Assembly (NCBI RefSeq): GCF_004210375.1
Contig: NC_134834.1
Coordinates: forward strand, 97,158,170-97,222,169
DNA length: 64,000 nt
Source of the DNA: Tachypleus tridentatus
Lineage: Eukaryota; Arthropoda; Merostomata; Xiphosura; Limulidae
Direction of reading: 5' to 3'
Each line of letters begins with the position of its first letter. The stretch's first letter is position 1. Shown here in pieces: positions 38,158 through 48,895 of the stretch. The notes under the pieces are model-generated. The model saw only the letters and a list, made by a program, of their open reading frames with translations, ran no database searches and was not told where the DNA came from. Position numbers and translations under genes: made by a program.

Positions 38158-38360
38158 TTATATAGGGCTTGAGTTGTTGTATAAGTAAGGCTTCTTTAAT
38201 TTTGCGTTTGTTTCTTTATTTAGTATATGAGTGTTTTCTATGGTTATGTTGTGTTTATTTGACTCGCAGTGTTCGAAAACGTGTGAAGGTGACTTTTTGT
38301 GTGTTTTGAATCTGGTTTCCATTTTTCTACTTGTTTCTACAATATAAAAATCGGTCACAT
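38158..38360 (-). pseudogene. GIY-YIG endonuclease part of the Penelope-like element
   Basis: Reads VTDFYIVETSRKMETRFKTH, matching the Penelope pattern Y-I-G-E-T-x-R-x-L-x-x-R. The conserved Gly is replaced by Val. It is followed by SPSHVFEHCESNKHNI, the His/Cys-containing part, and by KETNAKLKK. It nicks the target site in intact elements. The Gly change and the upstream frameshifts indicate an inactive copy. Confidence 0.8.
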
Positions 38361-38832
38361 TGTATTTTATAAATAATGTTGGCGTGGTGTTTGTCGGTGT
38401 AGTTTTTACATAGTATAGACTTGTTGCCCTGGTTTTTTTAATAAATTTGGTATTAACTGGAATGTCATATTTTGTTACTAGTTTTTGCCAAATGTTGGTT
38501 ATTTTTCTGATGATGTCGGGAATATATAGTATGCAGCAGTATATGGTTTCGTGATTTTTTAATTCGTGGGATATATTTACTTTTTTTGGTTGATTTTGCT
38601 TTTTGTCTAGGTGTGTGCGTATAATGTTTTCTACGGTTTGTGGAGGAAACTTATTGATGTTGATGAAGTATTATTTTATTTTGTCTAATTCATCGTTAAT
38701 TTTATCTGGTGAGCATAGTTTTATGGATGTGTTTATTTGGTTTCTTAGTATGTTGAGTTTTTGTTTTGTTTCATGTGCTGAGTCCCAAGGAATGTATAGT
38801 CCAGTATGGGTGATTTTCGGTGGATTTCTGTT
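38361..38832 (-). pseudogene. Penelope-like element: RT thumb/linker region, frameshifted
   Basis: Across frames the minus strand gives PPKITHTGLYIPWDSAH (family: KPTHTGLYLxWDS), INDELDKIK, and KKTRATSLYYVK leading into the GIY-YIG part. In-frame stops, for example just before NPPKITHTG, show decay. Confidence 0.75.
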
Positions 38833-39129
38833 TTAAATTGTATCGGTTCTTGTAATTTTGTTTAAGAAATGATATTTGATTGTTTTCTCCTGTTCACATG
38901 TGAAGTTAATGTTGGGATGCATAGAGTTAATGTGATTAATAAAATTAAGTATGTGTTCTGTATATTTGAAACCGCAAACCGTGTCATCTACATATCTGTA
39001 CCAGTATAGTGGTGGATGTAATGCTGTGTTAATTGCTTGTGTTTCAACTTGTGTCAAAATATTGGCTAGAACTGGTAATACTGGATTGCCCATGCTTAGG
39101 CCATTTGTTTGTATATAGAAACTTGACAA
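38833..39129 (-). pseudogene. Penelope-like reverse transcriptase, C-terminal motifs
   Basis: Contains YIQTNGLSMGNPVLPVLANI, the Penelope GxxMGxPxSPxLAN block. It also has WYRYVDDTVCGF, the catalytic YVDD block with both aspartates, then a HINSMHPNINFTCE stretch of the palm. The N-terminal fingers and upstream motifs are missing because the element is truncated at about 39126. Confidence 0.88.
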
Positions 39130-39165
39130 TGACCAAAGAAGATCGAAATGTTGTTCGGTCCTCTA
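39121..39165 (+). ncRNA. Hammerhead-like core (right, inverted Penelope copy), probably inactive
   Basis: The plus strand reads ttgacaa, gacc, aaagaa, gatc, gaaatg. Compared with the left copy, the core has A in place of the catalytic G8 and U in place of C3, so the two positions can still pair but the usual catalytic base is lost. Confidence 0.5.
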
Positions 39166-39932
39166 GATAAAAATTTTCTCAACCCAAACCAGCCGTTTTA
39201 CATACATTTTTCTCTACAAGTGGTTTTCTTGTCATCACTGATAATCACCAATTTGTTTCCATACAGTTCATTATCTAGGGGGGTTCTATACACTGTATCA
39301 TGTTCAGTAATTTTATGTTCGTACCTATTACAACACTTCATGTGAAAAACTGACCAAAATTATGGGTGAATCATTATAGATCATTTTTATGTAAATTACA
39401 TATGACCCTAGTAGTAGCATTAATTGCAGTATTGTTGGTTTTGCTGTTTACGTTTTCTGTGCAACTACCAAACTGTTGAACCCACAAGTAATAGATTATA
39501 AAAATGTCTTTAACAATTTAATGAGGATCCATGTGGTTCCTATCAGCAATTCGAGTGTAATTGTATATATAGTCCTGCAAAATAATTCAACTTTCAAGAA
39601 TTACAAATATGTTAATAACATTATTCACCATTACAGGTACTAGGCCTAGACCTGATACCCCAGTTAATTTTGTAAAAAATTACCCAGCACCTATAGAAAC
39701 TTCAAGGTATTTGGGTTTGGGAGTTGCACCTTCAATTTTTTATTTACTTGTTATTGTAATATCAAAGATATTAGTGGGGTTTGTTTTCCTTTATATATCA
39801 TAAGCTTTTAAAGTTAATAACTCTCATTTTGTTCACACTAGTGACATGAAAACCTTTGGAAGAAGGAACATAATATTTGTTTTGTTGAACTTAATTATCT
39901 AATCAAACTAGACACAGCCTTTGCAGACTTAC

Positions 39933-40012
39933 TCGCCCCATCTGTCTTCAACACCGACACCGTTTCACTTGGGTTACTGTTTCCTATCTGACTAGCAGCT
40001 TGAAGATACATG
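39933..40012 (-). CDS. Exon: C-terminal end of a fibronectin type III domain (cut by the gap)
   Basis: The minus strand reads MYLQAASQIGNSNPSETV then SVLKTDGA, the F and G strands of an FN3 domain (pattern Y.L.A.N..G...S..v.v.T). It ends at donor GTAAGT (39927-39932 on plus) in phase 1, matching the phase of the next exon at 37335-37511. Its 5' part lies in the N run. The presence of FN3 directly before the membrane exon suggests a cell-adhesion or guidance receptor. Upstream Ig/FN3 exons are not seen beyond the gap. Confidence 0.7.
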
Positions 40013-40512
40013 NNNNNNNNNNNNNNNNNNNNNNNNNNNNNNNNNNNNNNNNNNNNNNNNNNNNNNNNNNNNNNNNNNNNNNNNNNNNNNNNNNNNNNNN
40101 NNNNNNNNNNNNNNNNNNNNNNNNNNNNNNNNNNNNNNNNNNNNNNNNNNNNNNNNNNNNNNNNNNNNNNNNNNNNNNNNNNNNNNNNNNNNNNNNNNNN
40201 NNNNNNNNNNNNNNNNNNNNNNNNNNNNNNNNNNNNNNNNNNNNNNNNNNNNNNNNNNNNNNNNNNNNNNNNNNNNNNNNNNNNNNNNNNNNNNNNNNNN
40301 NNNNNNNNNNNNNNNNNNNNNNNNNNNNNNNNNNNNNNNNNNNNNNNNNNNNNNNNNNNNNNNNNNNNNNNNNNNNNNNNNNNNNNNNNNNNNNNNNNNN
40401 NNNNNNNNNNNNNNNNNNNNNNNNNNNNNNNNNNNNNNNNNNNNNNNNNNNNNNNNNNNNNNNNNNNNNNNNNNNNNNNNNNNNNNNNNNNNNNNNNNNN
40501 NNNNNNNNNNNN
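40013..40512. other. Assembly gap of exactly 500 N
   Basis: 500 consecutive N. A round number usually means a scaffold join of unknown true size. The FN3 exon is cut by it. Confidence 0.97.
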
Positions 40513-41344
40513 GGTAATTTTTCTGACAAGTAATATCTTACCCACTTACAGATATAGGGTGGTGTTAGAAACATAAATTTCAGCAATATTAGAGGTACAT
40601 TATTTATCATGTTATTTAAGTATATTTGCAGCATTCTAAAGGTTTTTAACCTACTGTCTTACTATTTGTTCCTTAAAATTTTGACCCATTTGTACTATTT
40701 CTTGCAAATAATAAACAACTGTTAGTATATAATGCATAATAATTTACATGCATTTATAAACAGTAAGCTTGAATAATGAGTTATATATATCCAAATTGAT
40801 TAGGAACAGCTTTTGAATATATTAAATGACAAGGTAAGATTGGGTTAAATATTGTGTATTGCTTTCAAACTGGAGAGGTTTAATGCTTAGAAATAAATCC
40901 TTATGATTTTATCAAACTTATAATTTGGTAGGAGCTGGTTTTATTTGTAGAGTTGTAACTGCTGTTAGGTAGGCAAGGCTCAAAGGAGTTTCACAGTTTG
41001 CTTTGTTTTGATATCATACTATTGCTTATCCAAAAACATAGAGCAATCTCCTTACATTAAATTAGGTTTTACAGGTCTACCTAGCTATCTGTTCAGCCAG
41101 TCATATTCATGACCATGACTCCAATTCTTTCATCTCATTAAGAAAAGCAGTGATGAACTGGAAGAGCTGTATATTGTAGAGATTTGACATTAAATGCTTG
41201 ACAACTTCTTTTGGTTCATCTTTTCTGCTATCCAGTTACAAAAATTGTTAGCTCTGACATGTATTATGGAATGACCTTCTACTTTTTTTGTGGCACCAAA
41301 ATATCGTCAAATAGTATCATGAATTAGCATGATTAATAAGTGTT

Positions 41345-41412
41345 ATTGAGATTTCAACCAGTGACCTTTAGATTACCAGTCAGACACCCTAATCACCTGG
41401 CCATGCCAGGCT
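41345..41412 (-). repeat. tRNA-like head fragment of SINE (family 1)
   Basis: Plus strand atttcaaccagtgaccttta, then taatcacctggccatgccag, is a diverged SINE head in minus orientation without body. Confidence 0.55.
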
Positions 41413-41584
41413 GAATAAATTGAAACAGGTCTTGAGTGTAAAGTGTTTATCTTTGCATGTAGGAAGCATGAGCTTGTAGTTTGAGTGCCACGTTGTGTAT
41501 CCAAGAGCCCATAGTTCATGTCCTGTTAACCCAAAATTATACACTGCACTTTTGTGTCTTGAGTGCCTTATACAAGTGATAATA

Positions 41585-41735
41585 AAATCCCACTATTTGA
41601 TTATTGTAGTCAAAGTGTTGGCAGTAGTAGTTGACTAGTTGCCTTCCCTCTGGTTTATCAGTGAAGAATTAGGATGACTGGTATAGCTAGCCATTTGTAG
41701 TTTTTGACATATATCCAAAACAAAAAACAAAGAAA
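41585..41735 (+). repeat. SINE body fragment (family 1), diverged
   Basis: cccactatttgattattgta, then agtgttggcagtagtagttg and gttgccttccctctgg match the family 1 body in plus orientation, ending in an A-rich tail. The head is missing. Confidence 0.6.
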
Positions 41736-41812
41736 TATTTAAGAGTTAAATATTAAAAAAAATGTTTAGCTTCTTGCTTATGGTTTCTATAAAGTTTTTT
41801 TTGTGTTAACAG

Positions 41813-41920
41813 GGCTAGGTTTTGTGGTGAATGTGCCCATCTGTAGCCTAACATGAGCCTTGTGTCTAATGATGGAAAAACAAAGAGTAGTACCACAGAC
41901 AATATACCAGAACTAAATCT
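41813..41920 (+). CDS. NCOA: p160 coactivator, probable first coding exon
   Basis: Exon bounded by a pyrimidine-rich acceptor (ttttttgtgttaacag) and a consensus donor GTAAGT at 41921. The first ATG, at 41853, opens MSLVSNDGKTKSS and runs 22 codons plus two bases. Short, polar starts beginning MSG are usual in vertebrate NCOA proteins, and the placement upstream of the bHLH exon fits. It ends in phase 2, whereas the next recognised exon needs phase 1. At least one exon, expected to encode the basic region, is therefore missing between them, or this is not the true start. Confidence 0.5.
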
Positions 41921-44900
41921 GTAAGTAGTACATCATTTGTAAGGCTATGACACATAAAGACTTGTTAAAGAAAAGTTAGGGAAAAATAAATCATTGTTCT
42001 CTAGATATTTAAATTAAATTCGTGTCCTGTTTTTTTTTTTTTGTTACATTTTCACAATTGAAGATGTAATTTAGTGTGTGCACACCTTCTGTTTAGGAGC
42101 TGTTTTTTGTTTTTTTATATAAATGGTCAGAGATTCTAGCATTTTAAGATGAAATCCTTCCAGTTGAATAAAATAACTACAAGGGAAAACCTACGACACC
42201 AATAGTATTACCAGCCATTGCTCAAACAAATGTGATGTTATGCTTACCACAGTTCATTTCATGCCATTCTCCGTTCCCAGGAAGAATTTTACTTTAGAAT
42301 GTTAGAATCTTTTGTTATTAAACTAAAAAACAAACAAACTGTGCCTAACCAGAGATGAATATACTGCCACTACATCCTTCCTTGTGAAAAATGTATGAAA
42401 AAAAACAAACATATTTAAATAAGTTGAAATTGCACTACACTACAAAGAAATGGAATAATAGAATAAGTCCTATCCTACTTTGGTCACGGTCATTTATAAT
42501 CCTCCATATAGTAACGTATTTTAGATCTGAGCAGTTTAACTTCTAATAGACTACTTATAAGTCTTTTAAAAATTACTTTTAAAAATATTACACTTTTCAG
42601 GGGAACTCCTCAAAGAATTATTACAGACATATTATCTGAATATTCTCCAATATATTATCCTGTAATGTTGTGCATGTATAGTTTAAACATTTTTACATCT
42701 TAATTGTATCTTTTTGATGATTTAATACAATGTAAATATTTTAACTTTTTAAAGACCCGTTTTTTAATTTTGAGCAGTCTTGTAATTAAAATTTTAAATA
42801 TGTGAATCAGCAAGTTTTCCCTTCTATTTTATTTTGGCAAGAATTTTTTGCCTGATGTATTGTGTGTTGATTATTAAATCCTTTATATACACACGTGTGT
42901 ATGTATAAAGTCTTGCACTATAAACCAATATACAAGAGTATGCAAGTTCTATGGTATAACCAAGACATGAGGAAATAATTTCATCTATTTTTCAGGACAG
43001 TAGCAAGTGACCAAAAGGTTAGGGGAGAAAATACCATAAAAATAGGTTGAATGGCCAGCCAAAGCTAGGAGAAAGAAGTAGTGACCATTCACCCAGTAAT
43101 TATAATAGAGGGAAAAGTGTATGAAAAAAATTTCCTTAAAGACTTTAACAGCCTATGTTTTTAATAAGGACTCCGGTGTGACATAGAATCCAAAAGTAAC
43201 AGTGTAGCTTTGTAGCTATTCAGTAATTCAAATAATTATGCAAACACACAAATGATAGTCAATGTTCATTCTTGAATGCATGCAAAAGCTACACACCTAT
43301 CTGAGATGTACTACACATCCAAAACAAAAGACTCTTTCAAATTAGTCAGATGGTAACAGTTTTTTGTGGAAGACTTAGGCTTACTATCTTAACAGTACCA
43401 TGACCAAGTGTAAGGCAAGAGTGGAAGCACCAACAGCCAGTAACAAATTAAAGTGTTGTTCAGTTTTTAAGCTTTAATGGCTTTCGGTAATTATGAAAAT
43501 TGAAACGGTTTATGGACAGCAAAATTTGTACTGAGAGGAGTTTATAGTCTACCCTGTGCAAAGAAAAACTAGAGGGAACATTTGTGATAGGCTTAAATCT
43601 AGAGTGACAAACTATACTGGTAACTTGAAGGTTGAATTTATTAGTGATACAAAGCATTATTACGGAAAAGTGAAAAGTTGTACTATGTACTAGTCTTTTG
43701 CATGTGAGTTGCAAGATTGTAGCATATTGTGCCACATGTCCAGTAATACTCCATACAGTTTGAATTTATCAGTTTCTACATATGCTCTTAAACCATCAGA
43801 AGTATTCATATTAATCTCTATGCAAGCCAAGCTTAGGTTATGAGGATGTTGTCAGCCTCTTTAGTATCAAAATATGTCCCAATAGTTGAATTATGCTTGG
43901 ATCCATTATTTTTGATATAAATAACAAAAGTTATAAAAATACTGAAAAATTCATAGCTATATTCTACACACTCAACAACACGTTTATGAGGACAAGCCAT
44001 CACCATCCTTTGTTGGCACATGCTTAATCTCTGGAAGAAACACTGAAGTATTTGGAGGTAACCATTCACCATAACATTAACATCATGTTAATTAAAGCTA
44101 CCAAAGCCATTAACTTATTAAATGCTGTAACAGGAAATAGAACTGAGAATTATAACCTACTAATGCTCACCAAAGTCTTATCCATTGAATTCTGGATTAT
44201 ACACTACATTTGTTCAGTGTGACTGTAAGATGTCTAGATAAGATTGAAAGCATACAAAACACTCATTTAAGACTGGTAACATACTGTGTTTTGGGTAGCT
44301 CCATAAAACGGCTCTTATTTCTCACAGGTCTCAGCTGTATTGCAGAACAGTAACAGTATTTGGAAGTTAGATTTTATGACTCGGGCTTTGCAGTGTAAGT
44401 GGCATATAGGCTTGCACCATTTTCATTTGGGCCATTCTAGTTCCACAATGATCTCATATACATCATCTAAGCATAGGATTGTCTAAAAGATGCATTAGGA
44501 GACAGTAATGGATGGACAGGTGCTGTACAGTCACTACTGAGATAATTCATAACCACTTTAATTCAGTTTTCCCCATGTAAAATAAACATCCAGTGTCACT
44601 AGGATCTGTAAACATTGGACTAGTCAGAAAATGTAAGTTGATCAGAGGGCTAAGCATGAAAAGCCTGTCATTGGTTGTTCAAAGACCATGATGGGCAATA
44701 ACCTTTTGTCATAGCTACAAATAGTGTCTACATCAAAACCAAAGATAGTGAGAAAGGTGGTTGAATATTCATTGTCTCATGGAGCAACAACATTCTGTAT
44801 AAGGCTAGAAAAACATTCAAACAGCAAAAAGTTGAAGTTGGAAGCCATAAAGCAGTCTCTCTTCTGGAATTGCTAAAAGCAGTGAATTCTAATAGACAGT

Positions 44901-46951
44901 GCCACTGATCTAATATTTTTGACTGACTTGCAGACAGTACTGAATAAAGGTCAGAGTAATTGGTCTCCATATGGGTGGCAGAAAGCAAGGAAGCAGCGTG
45001 GTAAGACCATCATCTTGATGTATGTTCCAGATTATGAAGGATAAACCTCTTGCATGATTTTTTTCTTTATTAATTATAGCACAACTCTACTGATTGAATA
45101 TTGACTTCCTTTACGCCATCAAGGTAAAATCCTAACTAAGGAATGTCTTCTTGAATTTAGAGAGCATGAAACTGCTGGAAAATAAAGTAATATATGGAAT
45201 AGTTAGAAAAAAACAAAGGATCTAGAATTAGTAATATAGTGCACTGCCAAAAGGTCACTGGTACAGTCACTATAGGAACTCTCTTCTAACTCCTGTAAAG
45301 CAATCAGTTCTCACATGAGGGGCCAGTGTTTGGTAGTGTGACATATAGAATTATTGTTTTACTGGTAGATGAGTCCCTGTTCAATGAATTATGTTTCTGA
45401 GGAAATGGCATGATGGATAAGAATCTGTCATCATCAGGATGCCATCAGAATTGCACACATCACTGATGCCATTGGATGTAATATGGCCTTAGCTGATCAC
45501 CCACCATGCTTCACTATTAAATGTACAGTGACTGTAATACATATCTCCTTTCTGCCATTAAACAAAGTATTATTGACTGTTGCTAAAGAATTTGGAGACC
45601 TCTTTATGCTAATATGTGTGTATATTATTGTGCTTGAGGTAGCACCCAGAAGAATGTGTTCAAGTAGGTCATTGGTAAGATCTGTGCTTAAATTTCATTC
45701 ATTTCATAAGAAACACACTCTAAGATATTTAACACTGCTTTTGGAGAGTTTTTGTTGTATATCTTAACAACTTCAGTTAATAACAATATCACTTTCATGT
45801 ACCCTTTTCAGAACTTTGGGTACAGTTTCTACTAAAACATGGAGTCATGTCACAATATCTTGTTTGGAGTATACCTGATGAACGAAAACTTCTACATGTT
45901 TGAAATGTGGTATTTCACTACTGAGAGCCATGGCTGGAATTATGCTACTGCTGGTGAACGTAGTATAATTGCATGTAATTGTATAGGTTTTGTATTGGTA
46001 TTGTACTTTCTGATTGGCTGAGTGACAACCAATCGCACAGTGTAGTCATCAATACAATAAAAGGGGTGGTATTCTCACAATACTTGCTATTTACATCCTT
46101 TTAACTCATCATTTCCTGGATATTTTCATTAATGTGCTTATACATATGCATGTCTTGAAATCACAGAACAATATTAAAGTTTGATATTTTTGCTCTTGTA
46201 TACTTAGCTCTGTTAAAACAAATTTTTATAACAAAAAATGTGACCAGCTAACTGTCCTTTCAAAATGACTTATACAGCTTCATAAAAATAACTCAAAAGT
46301 TAAATAATCAAGTAGAAATAATTTGCTACCCATGATTTTTCTAGCAAATTTACATTTTAAAATGTTTTATGAAAACTCATTGAAGTTTATTTAAAAAATG
46401 GAAAATTGAAACTTAAAATTGAAAGATGGTCCAATGTGCGCCTGAAAGAATGATCATTAGATCAAGCCATAAAAAGTTACCTCAAAGAGTTGCATCATCA
46501 TTTAATCTAAATTTGTTAACTCTCATCTGTTTTGAAAGAAAAACTGATAGCTTCTGTCCAGTTTATTATTCACTTCAAAATATATCTAACTTTACAGTAT
46601 GCTTTGTTGCATTTAAAATGGCTACTCTTAAGAATTAAAACTTAGGATTAACTGAGTAGCAGTAAATAATCCATTGGTAATTTCTGATACTTTATTTTTA
46701 AGGCTTTAATATTTTAGTTGATTACTTAGTTATGTTAAAGTTTTGTTAATCTACTATCATGTATTTGTACAGTTTTTCCAGATTACTGTACTTAAAACTT
46801 GATACCACATATTCAAAATTCTGACATTGGATTTCTAGCAGCTTTTATGCACGATCTCGGACATTTCTATAGTAAAAAAAAAGCATTTGAAACATTTTCT
46901 CAGAGTTTGTTGGAATGAAGACCAAATATAGTTTTTTTCTTAAATTTGCAG
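41921..46951. other. First large intron; no other gene recognised
   Basis: About 5 kb. The purine-rich part at 43.1-45.5 kb looks like an old interspersed repeat, but none of its ORFs (43460-43735, 43833-44072, 44728-44988, 45483-45767) shows a domain I know. At 46.01-46.06 kb there is a gattggct ... accaatc pair followed by caataaaagg, a promoter-like arrangement similar to that at 29.72 kb. Confidence 0.4.
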
Positions 46952-47116
46952 TAACAAGTGCCTTAATGACCGAAGTGGCCAATCTCAAAGGGGCATATGA
47001 GGAGCTAGTAGAACTCATCTCTGTTAGTCTAGCTGACATGAGTTCCTTGACTGTCAAGCCAGAGAAGTGTGCCATAATTCAAGAAACTGTCAGCCAGATC
47101 CATAGAATCCAACAAG
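46952..47116 (+). CDS. NCOA: p160 coactivator, helix-loop-helix exon
   Basis: Strong acceptor (tttttttcttaaatttgcag) and a donor after aacaag (gtaatt). It enters needing one base and leaves in phase 1. It encodes YEELVELISVSLADMSS, then VKPEKCAIIQETVSQIHR, matching helix 1, loop and helix 2 of the SRC family (family: YIEELAELI, then KPDKCAILxETVxQIR). The residues ahead of helix 1 (MTEVANLKGA) lack the KRRREQEN-type basic stretch of relatives, so the basic part is either lost or supplied by an unseen exon or acceptor. In this family the bHLH-PAS part is an interaction surface, acting in the nucleus. Confidence 0.88.
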
Positions 47117-47583
47117 GTAATTGAACTCAAATGAAACAGGACAAAAAAAAAAACGTGATCAAAAGATGTTTTGACTTATTCCTAAAACTAAATACCTATA
47201 TAGTTGCAAAATCACAAAAACACGGATATTTACACTACATTGCTTTAACTAAACTGAGATCTGTTAACATTAACCATTTTGATTCCAAGCAAAATAAGAA
47301 AGAAGGGTCATGGACAGCAATAACATTATGTACACAAATTTTGTTTCTGGATAGTATGTGTTATTTCATAACTGCTTATGTTGTAAAAGTACAGAAAATG
47401 GCCATTATTCCCTTCAAACTTTTCTTTTCTGACCTGGATAATGAAATTTAGAAATTAACTTATTTTCTATGTAAAATGGGCAAATTTGCACATTTTCATT
47501 TACCTAAGGTCTGAATAAAACAACATATGAATCAAAATTTATATGTATTTATACTAACGTTATTCAAAAATGAACAAAAATGT

Positions 47584-48412
47584 TTAGAAATGAGTAGTTT
47601 TTCGAGATTTGCAACTGTAATGTAAATCACTTTCATGTATCAGTCCCCAAATATAGTCTCCCATCATGTTTTCATTACATGCTCCTTGGTAGCAGTGTTC
47701 AAAGTCCAGTATATCTTGGTGGAAGCATTTGCCTTGCTCCTCTGAGTATACTCCCATGTTCTCCTTGAATTTGTTAAGATGAGCATCAAGGATATGGACT
47801 TTTAGGGACATCCTGCAGCCCATTTTGCAGTAATTCTTCACCAGAGCATCAACCAGTTCCACATAATTTTCGGTCTTGTGATTGCCCAAGAAGCTCCAAA
47901 CCACTGTGACAAAGCTGCTCCAAGCTTTTTTTCCTTTCTACTGAGCTTTTTGGGGTATTCTGTGCATTCCAGGATCTTCTTTATTTGTGGTCCAACAAGG
48001 ACACCAACTTTGACTTTTGCCTCAGACAGCTTAAGGAAGAAGTTTCGAAGGTACTTGAAGGCTAAAGACTCCTTATCAAGAGCTGTGACAAATTGTTTCA
48101 TAAGACCCAATTTTACGTGCAATGGTGGGAACAATACCTTCTGGAGGTTCACTAGTAGCTCACACTTGACATTGTGCCTCCCCACAGAGAACTTGGTTCA
48201 TTGTGGTCAGTGCTTCCTGTTGTAGTGTGCTGCAGTGTCCCTGCTGTCCCAAAGGCAAAGATAACAGGGAAACTTGGTAAAGCCTCCTTGGATGGGTCTA
48301 TGTGTTCACTTTGGCAGCTAGAACTAAACTGAAGTGGTAAGTGGTGAGCCCCTGTAAATATATTACTATAGAAAGTTTTAGTAAATTCTAAAAGGTTCAT
48401 GAAATTTCTCAT
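47584..48412 (-). pseudogene. Decayed transposon-associated gene of unnamed arthropod family
   Basis: Two overlapping minus ORFs (48185 to 47838, and 47904 to 47584) are halves of one protein split by a frameshift near 47.89-47.91 kb. Readable parts are VLFPPLHVKLGLMKQFV, ALDKESLAFKYL, VGPQIKKILE, then SFLGNHKTENYVELV, SLKVHILDAHLNKFKEN, SEEQGKCFHQDI and ENMMGDYIWGL. I recall this pattern as a multi-copy family in arthropod genomes (typically LHIKLGLMKxFV, then SEEQGERFHQDI), but I cannot assign a mobile-element superfamily. A more decayed N-terminal part (48152-48412) precedes it. It lies antisense in an intron of the coactivator gene. Confidence 0.7.
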
Positions 48413-48471
48413 AAGTTCTACAACATTCTAGAAAGTTCTTGAAAATTCTTGTAAGTTCAAGAAAATTCTCC
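48366..48471 (-). promoter_or_regulatory. 10-bp-periodic TTC/GAA array resembling a heat-shock element
   Basis: About ten and a half consecutive decamers in strict register: ctatagaaag, ttttagtaaa, ttctaaaagg, ttcatgaaat, ttctcataag, ttctacaaca, ttctagaaag, ttcttgaaaa, ttcttgtaag, ttcaagaaaa, then ttctcc. From 48386 on, TTC falls every 10 bases, and GAA falls midway in most decamers. An ideal heat-shock element is alternating nGAAn/nTTCn at 5-bp steps; here 48426-48468 contains nine such pentamers with one mismatch (GTA). It lies at the upstream side of the minus-strand transposon gene, where a promoter would be. Confidence 0.6.
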
Positions 48472-48800
48472 ATCAGCTACTCAGCATTGAATCTACCTGG
48501 AATGTTCTGGAAAATGGGTAAATTTGAAAATTTCATTACCCAGGTCACAAAAGCAAAGTTTGAAGAGAAAAATAGGTCTTTTCCATTTACTTCAGGCATA
48601 GTTTTCTTGCTCTTGGGCAGAAAGTGTAAAAATTTTGTTACATAGTGTAATTAATTTTCTTTTATTTCTCAATGTTATCATTTGTTTAAATCAGTCTTTA
48701 TCTAAAGATACCTTCCTAGTAATTTATTCACAACATAAGTATGAAGTATTAAAGTTTATTTAAAGAAATGTCTGTTGTAACAGTTTAACTTTTTTCGTAG

Positions 48801-48895
48801 CTATAGGTGAAAGTTGTGAACTACAAGAGAGTGAAGTTTCTTCAAGTAATTCCAGCATTCTGAACACAGAAATTCTTGGCCCTTTATTATTGGAA
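48801..48895 (+). CDS. NCOA: p160 coactivator, bHLH-PAS linker exon
   Basis: Acceptor tttttcgtag, donor GTGAGT at 48896. It enters completing an Ala codon (phase 1 in) and leaves in phase 0. It encodes the polar linker IGESCELQESEVSSSNSS and then NTEILGPLLLE, matching the conserved DxLGPLLLxALDG entry to PAS-A. The next exon starts exactly at ALDG. Confidence 0.9.

Larger units (their letters stand above)
37925..39265 (-). mobile_element. 5'-truncated Penelope-like element with inverted terminal copies
   Basis: Minus-strand remnants of the Penelope-like polymerase, RT then GIY-YIG nuclease, are flanked by two related noncoding copies in opposite orientation. The left copy (about 37925-38035) reads on the minus strand and the right copy (about 39121-39260) on the plus strand. 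Both carry a hammerhead-like core followed by a shared ttttctcaacccaaacca. The coding part starts abruptly at about 39126, where the inverted right copy begins. That structure is well known for 5'-truncated Penelope insertions. The element sits in the intron between the FN3 exon and the transmembrane exon. Confidence 0.85.

Noticed and set aside
39895-40634. Long ORFs of about 180-216 residues across 40.0-40.5 kb
   Set aside because: They consist mostly of N and are artefacts of the gap; only the FN3 end at 39933-40012 is real.
47878-48225. 115-codon plus ORF
   Set aside because: It is the antisense shadow of the transposon-associated pseudogene on the minus strand.
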